DNA of 64,000 nt from Alphaproteobacteria bacterium (GCA_011087645.1 JAALLF010000014.1:30804-94803), one strand, 5' to 3'. Positions 25,428-35,310 are shown, numbered from the stretch's first letter. Numbers and translations: made by a program. Notes: generated by a model not told the origin, from the sequence alone.

Positions 25428-26963
25428 ATGCATGGACTAATTTGGTTTCTACCCGACTTCCGCGACTGGCCGCTTACCGTCGCGCAAGGACTGCAATCGC
25501 ACGCGCCGGATTGGACGTTTTGTGGGCTGGTGAGCGGTTTTGAACACGACTATGACCATGTCGAAAGTTCAACCGCCCCGGCAATCCGGCCGCTCTACAA
25601 CATGGATCATCTCCAGCGTGCCTGGCTCACCCAGCCCGCCGAGACCGCCAAGCTGGAAAAATATGGGGAAATCCTAGGCCCGCAAACCTTGAACCGAATT
25701 CTCATTGCCGACCGGAATATTGGCCGTGGCTTCGTGGCTGGTGTCGATCTGCCGGAGACACCGTTGATGCGGCTCACGCGCGAACACGAACATCGAATGC
25801 GCTACCTCATCGGATTGCTCGATTTTCTCTTCGATGTATTTGAACACGAGAAGCCGGACTATGTATTCGCGGCCGGTGTTGCCGGCGCGCTGGCAATGGC
25901 CCTCGCGGCTGTCAGCGAACATTTTGACGTGAAGTTTCGCAATTTATTGTCGACGCGCATTGGAACGGGTCACACGATAACCGAAGCATCGGATGGCCTA
26001 TGCCCCTCGATTGAAGAGAGGTTCAAACAAGCCAGCTTGAACCCGCAAATCGTTGAGCCGTGGCTTGATGACGCCCGCGCAATTGTGACGGCGTTTCATG
26101 ATAGGCCGCACGGTTTGCAGGACACCGAAACGGCCTGGCAACGCGCCGCGCGACCCCTCCGCCCCATCGATATGGCGGCGTTGGCTTGGCGGGCGATGAC
26201 GCGCCGGCCGCCAGAGCTTATCAACCTACCCTATCCTGCAAGTTATTTTGCGTGGGAAATCAGACGGCGATTTCGAGTGCGTCGAATGTTGCGGTCTGGC
26301 TTATTCCACACAGCGGCTGTGCTTGACGGCAGAAAGTTTGCCTATTTTCCACTCCATATTACCCCCGAAGCGAGCACAATGGTCCTCGCGCCGCTAATGA
26401 CAGATCAGATTAGCGTTATTGAAACGTTGGCCAAATGTCTGCCAAGCGAAATGAGACTCGCCGTCAAAGAACACGTACCGATGATCGGTCGTCGCCCCAT
26501 TGAGTTTTATCGCCGTCTGGCCGCGATTCCCAAGGTGGTGCTGATTTCACCCACCGCTGAAACATTCGACCTCATTCGCCGCGCAGATCTCACCTGCGTG
26601 ATTACCGGTACCGCAGCGTGGGAAGCGATTCTTATGAAGCGTCCCGCACTCTGCCTTGGCCGGGCGCTCTACCAGACGGTCGGTGAAGGGTTCGTGCGCT
26701 GTGAAGAACTTTCACGGCTTCCCGAAGCCATCAGCGAGGCCTTGGCGGTTGCGCCGGCGTCGGACGACAAAATCGCGATATATATCGCCTCGGTGCTCGC
26801 GGAATCCTTTGAACTACCGAAAAGGCTACGGTTCAGCGTCCCTGCCGATATTGTCGCCGCGCACCCGGAAATATCGCAAGCCATGGTCGATCGGCTGTTG
26901 AAGTCTTTTGAACCGGCGGTGGATCCGCTCTCCCAGCCGGCGTCCGAATCCTCGATTGGGTGA
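25428..26963 (+). CDS. Capsule-polysaccharide-type protein, possible GT-B transferase
   Basis: A 511-residue protein not firmly recognised. The C-terminal half (YFPLHITPEASTMVLAP, LAVKEHVPMIGRRP, VVLISPTAETFDLIRRAD, VITGTAAWEAILMKRPALCLG) resembles proteins annotated as capsular polysaccharide or surface carbohydrate synthesis, which have a GT-B-like fold and include Kdo transferases of the KpsS/KpsC kind. The N-terminal half (FWFLPDFRDW-like start, IADRNIGRGFVAG) contains no motif I know. It heads a run of four glycosyltransferases, so sugar transfer is the likely job. Confidence 0.6.
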   Translation: MHGLIWFLPDFRDWPLTVAQGLQSHAPDWTFCGLVSGFEHDYDHVESSTAPAIRPLYNMDHLQRAWLTQPAETAKLEKYGEILGPQTLNRILIADRNIGRGFVAGVDLPETPLMRLTREHEHRMRYLIGLLDFLFDVFEHEKPDYVFAAGVAGALAMALAAVSEHFDVKFRNLLSTRIGTGHTITEASDGLCPSIEERFKQASLNPQIVEPWLDDARAIVTAFHDRPHGLQDTETAWQRAARPLRPIDMAALAWRAMTRRPPELINLPYPASYFAWEIRRRFRVRRMLRSGLFHTAAVLDGRKFAYFPLHITPEASTMVLAPLMTDQISVIETLAKCLPSEMRLAVKEHVPMIGRRPIEFYRRLAAIPKVVLISPTAETFDLIRRADLTCVITGTAAWEAILMKRPALCLGRALYQTVGEGFVRCEELSRLPEAISEALAVAPASDDKIAIYIASVLAESFELPKRLRFSVPADIVAAHPEISQAMVDRLLKSFEPAVDPLSQPASESSIG

Positions 26964-26979
26964 GCAGCCGCGCGTGCTA

Positions 26980-28182
26980 ATGCGGACGGAAAAATCGAGC
27001 GATAAGATTGGCGCCGACCACGGAGGAGCCGCGCGCACGAACACCGCCCCGGCGCGCGTCTGTTTTCCGTTCATCGGCGATCTTATCGGCGGCAGTTACA
27101 TCTCCAGCCTCTTGCTCGCCCAACATCTCGACAGCAGCCGGTATGAGCCGGTCATTGTGCTGCACGAGGAAGGGCACTTCGCCAGCGAACTGCGAAAACA
27201 AGGCATTGCCTACGATCTCGTTCCACTGCCGGGATTTGTCGGCACGGCACCGGGGATCACCACGCACGCGAAAGCAATCGCCCGCACGCTGCCCACCCTC
27301 CACCGATACATTCGCCGGCGCGGCATTTCCATCGTGCACACAAACGAATGGCCCCTGCACCAAACCTGGGCGGCGCCGACACGGCTGGCGGGCCGTACCT
27401 TCATTTGGCACCAGCGCGGCATGTTATCGCAATCGCGCCTCGATACCCTGCTACGCGCCCGCGCCCACCGCGTTTTCTGTGTCTCGAACTATGTTCTCGA
27501 CCAACTTCCCGCCAATTTGGCGAGCCGTAGCGCCGTGGTTGATAGCCCCTTCGAGACGGAGATCGACTTTGGCGTGAACCAAGCCGCGGCGCGGCACACC
27601 CTGCGCAGCGAACTGGAGACCGGCCCCGACGTGCCTGTGGTCGGTTATTTCGGAAACTTATGGGATGTGAAGCGGCCGCGAGTATTTGTCGAAGCGGCCG
27701 CCGCCATCAACCAAGCGCTAAGCGGCGAGGCGGCATTCGTGATTTTCGGCGACGATCGGGAGGGACAGGGGGCCACGCTTCAAGCCGATGCGACCGCAAG
27801 CGGCCTCGACAAACAACTGCACTTTATGGGGTTCCGCACGCCGGGAACCTACTGGATCGCGGCGTGTGATTTGATGCTCGCGCCGGCGGTTGGCGATGCT
27901 TTTCCCCGCACCCTGGTCGAGGCGGCTCTGGCCGGCGTCCCCGTGGTCGCGGCCGACGCCGGTGGCCATCCCGAAATTATCACCAACGGCGAGACCGGAA
28001 TTCTGGTGGCGCCCGACGATCCCGCGGCGATGGCCGAGGCCGCATTGGCGCTGATCAAGGATCCCAACAAAGCTCACACAATTGCCGCCGCGGCAAAGGC
28101 CGCCGCGCTAAGCCGGTTCAGTGTGAAAACGCACGCGGACCATATTCAAGACCTCTACGATGAAACGTTGGCAGCCCATTAA
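26980..28182 (+). CDS. GT4-family glycosyltransferase
   Basis: About 400 residues with the GT-B pattern of retaining GT4 enzymes: N-terminal FIGDLIGGSYISSLLLAQHL, a linker with VGYFGNLWDVKRP, and a C-terminal nucleotide-sugar site LAPAVGDAFPRTLVEAALAG followed by EIITNGETGILV. The ATG at 26980 follows the preceding stop by 16 bases; the open frame extends further up without similarity. It probably adds one sugar to the lipid-linked repeat on the cytoplasmic side. Confidence 0.82.
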   Translation: MRTEKSSDKIGADHGGAARTNTAPARVCFPFIGDLIGGSYISSLLLAQHLDSSRYEPVIVLHEEGHFASELRKQGIAYDLVPLPGFVGTAPGITTHAKAIARTLPTLHRYIRRRGISIVHTNEWPLHQTWAAPTRLAGRTFIWHQRGMLSQSRLDTLLRARAHRVFCVSNYVLDQLPANLASRSAVVDSPFETEIDFGVNQAAARHTLRSELETGPDVPVVGYFGNLWDVKRPRVFVEAAAAINQALSGEAAFVIFGDDREGQGATLQADATASGLDKQLHFMGFRTPGTYWIAACDLMLAPAVGDAFPRTLVEAALAGVPVVAADAGGHPEIITNGETGILVAPDDPAAMAEAALALIKDPNKAHTIAAAAKAAALSRFSVKTHADHIQDLYDETLAAH

Positions 28183-28194
28183 AGCCGGAGTGAC

Positions 28195-29313
28195 GTGAAG
28201 ATTGCGCTTGTCATTCACGGCCTTGGCCCAGGCGGCGCTGAACGGACCTTGACCACGCTGGCTAATGCCTGGGTCGCCCGCGGCGATAGCGTCACCCTGC
28301 TATCGTTTGATGATGGCACGGCCCCACCGGCCTTCGCCCTCGACCCTGCGATCGACCATCGCCCGCTGTCTTTGGCCGGGCTGTCGCGAAATTTCGGGCA
28401 AGCTATTTTTGCCAATGGCGCGCGCATCCGCCGCCTTCGCACTGCCTTGGCCCAGGCAAATCCCGATGTCGTAATCTCATTCATTACCGCGACAAATATC
28501 CTGGCGATCCTTGCCACCAGAGGTTTCCGGGTGCCGCTTATTGTGTCGGAAAGGGTCGATACCAAGGCCCATCGCCTCCCTGGCGTTTGGTCGGCACTAC
28601 GAAAAATCCTATACCGATACACCGACGCGGTGGTGGTCCAAGGCGAGCAAATCGTCGAAAGCCTGCCGGCCGCCATTCGCCCCTTGGCCCATGTCATTCC
28701 CAACCCGGTCACCCGTCCGATCGACTCCCTCGACGCCGCGGCTTCGTTCGATGCGGTTTCGAACGCCGACCGCATGCGGATCGTCGGGCTCGGCCGGCTA
28801 GTCCCGCAAAAAGGCTTCGACCTTCTGATCCGCGCCTTCGCAGCCACCGCGCAACATTTTCCTGACTGGGACCTGGTTATTTGGGGAGAAGGCCCAGAGC
28901 GCGCAGCGCTCGGTGCGCTCATCGAAGAGCTCGGGCTGAGCGGACGTGTGAAGCTGCCCGGCGTCACCGCCGCGCCGGCAGCCGCCCTCGCCTCGGCCGA
29001 CATATTCATCTTGTCGTCGCGTTACGAGGGCTTCCCCAACGCGCTCGCCGAAGCCATGGCCTGCGGCGTGGCGGTGATCGCGACCGACTGCCCCAGCGGC
29101 CCGTCCGATATGATTCGCGACAATGTGGACGGCCTGCTTGTCGCACCCGAAGACAGCCAAGCGCTGGCCGACGCCATCGGCCGGCTGGCGTCTGACGCGT
29201 CGCTGGGCGCCGCGCTCGGCAAGCGCGCCGCGGAGATCACCAGCCGCTACAGCGTGGACGACATAATTGGGAGATGGAACGAATTGATTGTCAAAGTTGG
29301 GTCCCCACAATGA
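28195..29313 (+). CDS. GT4-family glycosyltransferase
   Basis: A 372-residue GT4 enzyme: IHGLGPGGAERTLTTLA at the N-terminus, VGLGRLVPQKGFDLLIRAF at the start of the second domain, and SSRYEGFPNALAEAMACG with the E-x7-E pair that contacts the nucleotide sugar. The GTG start has GGAG six bases before it. Its stop overlaps the next methyltransferase (ATGA). The acceptor and donor cannot be named. Confidence 0.87.
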   Translation: MKIALVIHGLGPGGAERTLTTLANAWVARGDSVTLLSFDDGTAPPAFALDPAIDHRPLSLAGLSRNFGQAIFANGARIRRLRTALAQANPDVVISFITATNILAILATRGFRVPLIVSERVDTKAHRLPGVWSALRKILYRYTDAVVVQGEQIVESLPAAIRPLAHVIPNPVTRPIDSLDAAASFDAVSNADRMRIVGLGRLVPQKGFDLLIRAFAATAQHFPDWDLVIWGEGPERAALGALIEELGLSGRVKLPGVTAAPAAALASADIFILSSRYEGFPNALAEAMACGVAVIATDCPSGPSDMIRDNVDGLLVAPEDSQALADAIGRLASDASLGAALGKRAAEITSRYSVDDIIGRWNELIVKVGSPQ

Positions 29314-30131
29314 CCGCTAAGGCCGACGCGCCGACATTCGGTTTCGGCGAGAATTGGAGCCGGTTTCTCAGCCTGGTCGATACCGACCGTATCGAGAAAG
29401 CCGAAGAGACCCTCACCGAAAAGCTCGGCATGTCATCGTTGGAAGGCAAAACCTTCTTAGATGCCGGTTCGGGCAGCGGGCTGTTCTCGCTGGCGGCGCG
29501 GCGCTTAGGCGCGCGCGTCCACTCGTTCGATTACGACCGCCAATCGGTCACCTGCACCGCCGAGCTCAAGTCGCGATATTTCCCGGACGACGCCGATTGG
29601 ACGGTCGAAGAGGGTTCGGTACTCGACGAGAATTACCTCGCCGCGCTGGGCCAGTTCGACATCGTCTATTCCTGGGGCGTGCTGCACCATACCGGTAATA
29701 TGCCGTTGGCCTTAGACCTCATCGACCGCCGGGTGACGCCGGGCGGCATGCTCTATATCGCCATCTATAACGACCAGGGCGGACCCAGCCGGCGCTGGAC
29801 CACGGTCAAACGGCTCTATAACCGAACGCCGCAGATGTTGCGCTTCCTCATTTTGGTACCGGCGCTGCTGCGCACCTGGGGCATCACCTTCGTGCGCGAC
29901 ACGTTGCGCGGCAAGCCGTTTCAATCCTGGCGCAACTATGGCGGCACCCGCGGCATGTCACCCTGGTACGATCTCATCGATTGGGTCGGCGGTTACCCAT
30001 TTGAAGTCGCGCGGCCAGAAGAGATTTTCGATTACTACCGCGCCCGGGGCTTTGAACTCTGCGCGCTGACGACATGCGCCGGCGGCATCGGCTGTAACGA
30101 ATTCGTCTTCAGGCAAACCGGCGCTTCGTGA
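29310..30131 (+). CDS. SAM-dependent methyltransferase
   Basis: A 273-residue class I methyltransferase with FLDAGSGSGLFSLAARRLG, a second acidic strand in VHSFDYDRQSV, FDIVYSWGVLHHTGN and RRVTPGGMLYIAIYN. The IYNDQGG and the later NYGGTRGMSPWYDLIDWVGG pattern is shared by methyltransferases commonly found in surface-polysaccharide loci. ATG at 29310 overlaps the previous stop, and its own stop overlaps the next GTG start, so it is tightly coupled between two glycosyltransferases. Confidence 0.8.
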   Translation: MTAKADAPTFGFGENWSRFLSLVDTDRIEKAEETLTEKLGMSSLEGKTFLDAGSGSGLFSLAARRLGARVHSFDYDRQSVTCTAELKSRYFPDDADWTVEEGSVLDENYLAALGQFDIVYSWGVLHHTGNMPLALDLIDRRVTPGGMLYIAIYNDQGGPSRRWTTVKRLYNRTPQMLRFLILVPALLRTWGITFVRDTLRGKPFQSWRNYGGTRGMSPWYDLIDWVGGYPFEVARPEEIFDYYRARGFELCALTTCAGGIGCNEFVFRQTGAS

Positions 30132-31318
30132 CCCGTTCCATTTTATTCGTTATCGGCGATTTGGACGTCGGCGGAGCCGAACGCCATTTGTTGCAAATAT
30201 TGCCGCCGCTGGCGCGCGGCAATCTGAGTCCGGCGGTCTATACGCTCACCCATAAAGGCGAACTCGCGCCGCTTCTCGAACAACAGGGAATAAGGGTCAT
30301 CGCGCCCCCGCTGTCGCTGTTGACACGGCGCTTGCCACGCAATGTGCGGCGGTTGGTCAGCCTGCCGCTCAGTTTCGCCGGCCTGCTATTTGCGCTTCTG
30401 CGAAACCGCCCGCGGATCGTCCACTTCTTTCTTCCCGCGGCTTATTTGCTGGGTGGCCTGACCAGCCTGCTGGTTCCCCTCGACGGCCGGGTCATGAGCC
30501 GCCGCAGCTTGCGCGACTATCAATCGGGCCACCAATTTTTGGCCAAGATCGAGCGCTGGCTACATCGGCGCATGACCGCCTGCCTGGGCAATTCAAAAGC
30601 CGTCGTAGAACAGCTGGCCGAGGAGGGCATACCGGGTGACAGGTTGGGTCTCATCTATAATGGTATCGACATCAATCTGTATTGCTCCCTCCCGGACCGG
30701 GCGGACCTGCGGCAATCACTGGGCCTCGAGAAAGAGGCGCTGATCATGGTCATGGTCGCCAACTTCATCCCCTATAAGGGCCATGAGGATCTCTTGCAGG
30801 CGCTATCGAGTATCCGGCTAGAGCTACCGCCCTCCTGGGTAGTCCTTCTGGTCGGCGGCGGCACCCATGAGGGCATCATTCGCAACCACGCCAACGCCCA
30901 GGGTCTCGCTCAACATGTCCGCCACCTGGGGGCGCGAAGCGATATACCGCAGATTCTCGCCGCCGCCGATATGGGCATCCTGTGTTCCCATCAAGAGGGG
31001 TTTTCCAATAGCGTGTTGGAGGGCATGGCCGCTGGCCTGCCCATGGTGGTCACCGATGTCGGTGGCAATCCGGAGGCCGTGATCGACGGCGAAAACGGCC
31101 TGGTCGTGCCACCAAAGGCGCCCGGCGCCCTGGCCGCCGCCCTGCTGAGTTTAGCGCGCGACGGTGACCGGCGCCGGCAAATGGGCGTCGCCGGCCAACG
31201 GCGCGTCGAGGCCCAATTCTCGAATAATATATGCGTCGCCAAATATGCCGCGCTGTATGACGGCTTGCTGGGAAAACGCGCGTCGTCAGTCCCCGACTTG
31301 ATCGAGCCGGGCGCCTAG
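30128..31318 (+). CDS. GT4-family glycosyltransferase
   Basis: A 396-residue GT4 enzyme with LDVGGAERHLLQILPPLA near the N-terminus, MVMVANFIPYKGHEDLLQAL at the second domain and CSHQEGFSNSVLEGMAAGLP at the nucleotide-sugar site, then VIDGENGLVVPP. It starts with a GTG overlapping the methyltransferase before it and is followed after 12 bases by the asparagine synthetase gene. Confidence 0.86.
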   Translation: MTRSILFVIGDLDVGGAERHLLQILPPLARGNLSPAVYTLTHKGELAPLLEQQGIRVIAPPLSLLTRRLPRNVRRLVSLPLSFAGLLFALLRNRPRIVHFFLPAAYLLGGLTSLLVPLDGRVMSRRSLRDYQSGHQFLAKIERWLHRRMTACLGNSKAVVEQLAEEGIPGDRLGLIYNGIDINLYCSLPDRADLRQSLGLEKEALIMVMVANFIPYKGHEDLLQALSSIRLELPPSWVVLLVGGGTHEGIIRNHANAQGLAQHVRHLGARSDIPQILAAADMGILCSHQEGFSNSVLEGMAAGLPMVVTDVGGNPEAVIDGENGLVVPPKAPGALAAALLSLARDGDRRRQMGVAGQRRVEAQFSNNICVAKYAALYDGLLGKRASSVPDLIEPGA

Positions 31319-31330
31319 CGGACTGACATC

Positions 31331-33265
31331 ATGTGTGGGTTCGCTGGATTTCTAGACTTTAGTGCCTCAACATCAGAGGCCAACTTACGCGTTACGGCAT
31401 CTCGGATGGCGCACACGCTCCGCCATCGCGGCCCCGACGCCGAGGGTTGTTGGGTCGATGCCGAGGCCGGCGTGGCGCTGGCCCATCAACGATTATCGAT
31501 CATCGATCTGTCGCCAAACGGCGCCCAACCGATGACCTCGGCGTCCGGCCGATCGATCATCGCCTATAATGGCGAAGTCTATAATTTCGCCGAAATCCGC
31601 GACGCGCTGATCGCCGAAGGCCGCGGCCCCTTCCGCGGCGGCTCCGATACCGAAGTCGTGCTCGAGGCCTGCGAAGCCTGGGGCGTCGAGCGGGCGGTGA
31701 AACGGTTCATCGGCATGTTCGCCTTCGCACTTTGGGACCGCCGGGCAAGTGAACTGACGTTGGTGCGCGACCGGCTGGGCATCAAGCCGCTCTATTGGGC
31801 GCAATTCGGCGATCTATTTTTATTCGGCTCGGAGTTAAAGGCGCTGTGCGCTCAGGGCGGGTGGTCGGCGCAGGTCGACCAAAACGCTGTCGCCGCGTTC
31901 ATGCGCCACAACTATATCCCCGCGCCCCACACGATCTATCGCGGGGTCTCGAAATTGCCGCCAGGCGCCATGCTTCGCATGGGCCGGCAACACCAAGCGG
32001 AGATCAGCGCCTATTGGAGCCTCGACGATATTGTCGAAGAGGGGGCAAACGATCCGCTACCCGGGGATGACACGGCGGCAACCGACGCGCTCGAAGCGCT
32101 ACTATCGGATGCGGTGCGCCAGCGCATGATCGCCGATGTGCCGCTCGGCGCCTTCCTGTCGGGGGGGATCGATTCCTCCACCGTCGTCGCCCTGATGCAG
32201 GCCAATAGCGACCGCCCGGTGAAGACCTTCTCGATCGGCTTTGCCGAATCAGGGTTCGATGAGGCGCAATACGCCAAACAGGTCGCCCGACATCTCGGGA
32301 CCGATCATACCGAGCTCTATGTTGAGCCGGCCCAGGCCATGGCGATGATCGAGCGGCTGCCGGAAATGTTCGACGAGCCCTTCGCTGATTCATCGCAGAT
32401 CCCGACCTTTCTGGTCTCCGAATTAACCCGGCCCCATGTCACCGTCTCTTTGTCAGGCGACGGCGGCGACGAGCTGTTTGCCGGCTATAACCGCTATTTT
32501 CAGAGCGCCGGCACGGTCGGCCGCCTGATGAATGCCCCCCGCCCCCTGCGGGCTAGCCTAGCCGGCGCCGTCAATAGCCTGTCACCAGGCGTCTGGGACC
32601 GGCTCTTTAATCTGATGCCGAAACGCTGGCGACCGGCGCAACCGGGCGACAAGCTGTACAAGCTGGCCGACGTGCTGCGCGGTGACAGCGGCGCCTTCTA
32701 TCGCCGGCTGGTGAGCCATTGGGACGACCCGTCCGGTGTGGTGCCGGGGGGCCGCGAGCCACGCGGAATCCTATGGGACCCGGCCCTGGCCGATCGCCTG
32801 CCCGACGATATCGCGTGGATGCAGTATCTCGACACGCTGACCTATTTGCCCGACGACATTCTAACGAAGGTCGACCGGTCGAGCATGGCGGTGTCGCTCG
32901 AGGCCCGTGTCCCCCTGCTCGACCACCGCGTCGTTGCCTTCGCGTGGCGGCTGTCGGCGCAACAAAAAATTCGCGCCGGGAAGGGTAAATGGCTGTTGCG
33001 CCAAGTCTTGCAGCGCCACGTCCCGCGCGATCTGGTCGAACGGCCCAAGATGGGTTTCGGCATTCCGCTGGACAAGTGGCTGCGCGGCCCCTTGCGCGAC
33101 TGGGCCGAGGATCTGTTATCGGAACACAGTCTGGCGCAAACCGGCATTCTGGCGCCGGCGCCGATCCGCGCGAAATGGCGCGAGCATCTCAGCACCCAGC
33201 GCAATTGGCAGTACCATCTGTGGGACGTGCTGATGTTCCAGGCCTGGGCGAGACGCTGGCTGTAA
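31331..33265 (+). CDS. asnB: Glutamine-hydrolysing asparagine synthetase-like amidotransferase
   Basis: A 644-residue class II amidotransferase. Cys2 in MCGFAGFLD is the glutaminase nucleophile, RHRGPDAEG follows, and the synthetase domain has the ATP motif LSGGIDSS near residue 277 and the SLSGDGGDELFAGYNRY region. AsnB-type enzymes in polysaccharide loci often amidate a sugar carboxyl group rather than aspartate. A uronic acid from the dehydrogenase at 3-4.4 kb, or a nonulosonate carboxyl, would be a plausible target here, but that is inference. It sits between two GT4 genes, with four bases to the next. Confidence 0.88.
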   Translation: MCGFAGFLDFSASTSEANLRVTASRMAHTLRHRGPDAEGCWVDAEAGVALAHQRLSIIDLSPNGAQPMTSASGRSIIAYNGEVYNFAEIRDALIAEGRGPFRGGSDTEVVLEACEAWGVERAVKRFIGMFAFALWDRRASELTLVRDRLGIKPLYWAQFGDLFLFGSELKALCAQGGWSAQVDQNAVAAFMRHNYIPAPHTIYRGVSKLPPGAMLRMGRQHQAEISAYWSLDDIVEEGANDPLPGDDTAATDALEALLSDAVRQRMIADVPLGAFLSGGIDSSTVVALMQANSDRPVKTFSIGFAESGFDEAQYAKQVARHLGTDHTELYVEPAQAMAMIERLPEMFDEPFADSSQIPTFLVSELTRPHVTVSLSGDGGDELFAGYNRYFQSAGTVGRLMNAPRPLRASLAGAVNSLSPGVWDRLFNLMPKRWRPAQPGDKLYKLADVLRGDSGAFYRRLVSHWDDPSGVVPGGREPRGILWDPALADRLPDDIAWMQYLDTLTYLPDDILTKVDRSSMAVSLEARVPLLDHRVVAFAWRLSAQQKIRAGKGKWLLRQVLQRHVPRDLVERPKMGFGIPLDKWLRGPLRDWAEDLLSEHSLAQTGILAPAPIRAKWREHLSTQRNWQYHLWDVLMFQAWARRWL

Positions 33266-33269
33266 CACC

Positions 33270-34424
33270 ATGAAAATCTGCCAGCTCTGCACCGTCGATT
33301 TCACGCTCTACCATTTTCTGCTGCCGCTGATGGTCGAGATGCGCGCGGCTGGCCATGACGTTGTCGGTGTGTGTGCCGACGGTAAATTGGCAGGCCAGGT
33401 TCGCGAGGCCGGCTTTCGGGTCGAACCCGCCCCCCTCGCCCGTTCGTTCAGCCCGTTTCGGGCGATCAAATCTTTCGTTGGTCTGTATAAGCTACTGCGC
33501 CAAGAGCGTTTCGATCTGGTCCATGTGCACACCCCGGCCGCCGCCTTCGTGGGCCGGCTGGCGGCACGGCTCGCCGGCGTGCCGCGCATCGTCTACACGG
33601 CGCACGGCTTTTATTTCCACGAAAATATGGCATGGCCCAAGCGCGCTTTGGTCATCGCCATGGAGTGGTTGGCCGGCCGTTTCACCCACACTTTGTTCAC
33701 CCAATCCGCCGAAGACGCGGCCACCGCGCGGCGGCTCGGCTTATGCCGTACCGGCGATATAGTGGCGATCGGCAATGGCAGCGACCCGGCCCGGTTTCAC
33801 CCCAACAACGACGCGGAGGCCCGCCAGAAATTACGCGCAGCCAATGGTGCGACCGACACAAGGCCGGTCATCGTGATGATCGGCCGGTTGGTCGCCGAGA
33901 AAGGCTATCCGGAACTGGTCGAGGCCATGCGCCCGCTCGACGCCGACCTTTGGATTGTCGGCGACCGTTTGGCGAGCGACCATGCGCGCTCCATCGACGA
34001 CACGTTGAATGCCATCGAGACGGATCCCGCGCTCAGCCAAAAAATAAAACTCTTGGGCTACCGCGGCGATGTGCCCGAGCTGTTGCGCGCCGGCGATATA
34101 TTCGTTCTACCATCCCATCGCGAAGGCATGCCGCGCTCGATCATCGAAGCCATGTTAACCGGCCTGCCGGTCGTCGCTACAACCATTCGTGGCGGCCGCG
34201 AGCTGGTGGTGGAAGGGGAAACCGGCCTTCTTGTGCCGGTCGATGCTGCTAATGAATTAGCGGACACTTTGCGCAGCCTCATCACAGACAGCGCGCTACG
34301 AAGCCAGATGGGCGCCGCCGGCCTCGCCCGCGCCCGCGAACTCTACGACGAGGCCAAAATTATTGCCCGCCAACTGGACCATCTCGGCCTTTCCGCGACC
34401 GGGCAAGTAAACTGTGAGAAATGA
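33270..34424 (+). CDS. GT4-family glycosyltransferase
   Basis: A 384-residue GT4 enzyme similar to the WbpX/CapM-like class that extends lipid-linked amino sugars: VHVHTPAAAFVGRLAARLAG and YTAHGFYFHEN in the first domain, IVMIGRLVAEKGYPELVEAM and LPSHREGMPRSIIEAMLTG in the second. The HTPxAxxxxRxxA and TAHGFxFH patterns are common in transferases that act on N-acetylated 6-deoxy sugars. Its stop overlaps the next methyltransferase by ATGA. Confidence 0.86.
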   Translation: MKICQLCTVDFTLYHFLLPLMVEMRAAGHDVVGVCADGKLAGQVREAGFRVEPAPLARSFSPFRAIKSFVGLYKLLRQERFDLVHVHTPAAAFVGRLAARLAGVPRIVYTAHGFYFHENMAWPKRALVIAMEWLAGRFTHTLFTQSAEDAATARRLGLCRTGDIVAIGNGSDPARFHPNNDAEARQKLRAANGATDTRPVIVMIGRLVAEKGYPELVEAMRPLDADLWIVGDRLASDHARSIDDTLNAIETDPALSQKIKLLGYRGDVPELLRAGDIFVLPSHREGMPRSIIEAMLTGLPVVATTIRGGRELVVEGETGLLVPVDAANELADTLRSLITDSALRSQMGAAGLARARELYDEAKIIARQLDHLGLSATGQVNCEK

Positions 34425-35212
34425 ATAGCGAAGCTATAAACACGACCGAGTTAGAGGCTGACCAGAAGATTGTCGCGCTCAACGCGCACATTCTGGCTAG
34501 CTACGGTATCGAGATCGACAAATCTGCTCAAATCCTGGATTTCGGGTGTGGCAGTGGGCGCCATACGTACGAATATCTGGATGCGGGCTACCAAAACATC
34601 GCCGGGTTCGATGCAAGGGATTACGTGCAGTTACGCGATCCATCGGACCGGCCGCGGTTTCGGTTTCTGGACTTGGAGAAAAGCTACGCCATTCCCTTCG
34701 ACGACAATCAATTCGACCTCGTGGTCTCGACCTCGGTCTTCGAACACGTCATCAACCAGGAAAAGACCATTTCAGAGATCGCCCGAATTCTAAAACCGGG
34801 CGGGATGACCCTGCATGTGTTCCCATCGCGCTGGCGGCCCATCGAGCCCCACATATTCGTCCCCTTCAGCGGCGCCATACAGACCAGATGGTGGCTGCGG
34901 CTGTGGGCCGGCCTGGGTGTGCGCAACAAGTTCCAGCGCGATTGCACGTCCAGCGAAACGGTGACGCGTAACGTCGAATACTGTGCAACCGGTATTGCCT
35001 ATCCGCGATTTCATGAAATCGATCAAATGTGGAAACGCCGATTTGAACGGGTGGCCTACGCCGAGCGCGCCTTCATCGACGCGACACGAAACGTATCGAG
35101 AGTATCGCAATTGGTGTCCCCCATCGTCTCGACGATCCCCGGAAGCCTTAATCTCTACCGGTTTGCGCATACCCGCGCCGTCCTGGCGCAACAACCCCGC
35201 ACAGCCCTGTAG
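34421..35212 (+). CDS. SAM-dependent methyltransferase
   Basis: A 263-residue class I methyltransferase with ILDFGCGSGRHTYEYLDAGY as motif I, FDLVVSTSVFEHV and EIARILKPGGMTLHVFPSRW. It is the last gene before a strong terminator and starts inside the stop of the preceding glycosyltransferase, so it ends the long transcript that begins near pseB. The C-terminal part is not distinctive. Confidence 0.78.
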   Translation: MNSEAINTTELEADQKIVALNAHILASYGIEIDKSAQILDFGCGSGRHTYEYLDAGYQNIAGFDARDYVQLRDPSDRPRFRFLDLEKSYAIPFDDNQFDLVVSTSVFEHVINQEKTISEIARILKPGGMTLHVFPSRWRPIEPHIFVPFSGAIQTRWWLRLWAGLGVRNKFQRDCTSSETVTRNVEYCATGIAYPRFHEIDQMWKRRFERVAYAERAFIDATRNVSRVSQLVSPIVSTIPGSLNLYRFAHTRAVLAQQPRTAL

Positions 35213-35280
35213 AACACCTCATATATTGCTGACGCAATAACCCAACGCAACGACCGGCACACTTTGCCACGACTGTTTTC

Positions 35281-35310
35281 AGCCCCGCCCTTGCGGGGCT
35301 TTCTGTTTTT
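35281..35310 (+). terminator. Rho-independent terminator ending the main glycan operon
   Basis: A perfect 8-bp stem AGCCCCGC (35281-35288) and GCGGGGCT (35293-35300) with a CCTT loop is followed by TTCTGTTTTT. It lies 68 bases after the methyltransferase stop and before the O-antigen ligase start, so it closes the upstream transcript. Confidence 0.88.

Noticed and set aside
28215..29009. Open frame on the minus strand opposite a GT4 gene
   Set aside because: Antisense of a well-recognised glycosyltransferase; composition is Arg/Ala/Ser-rich.
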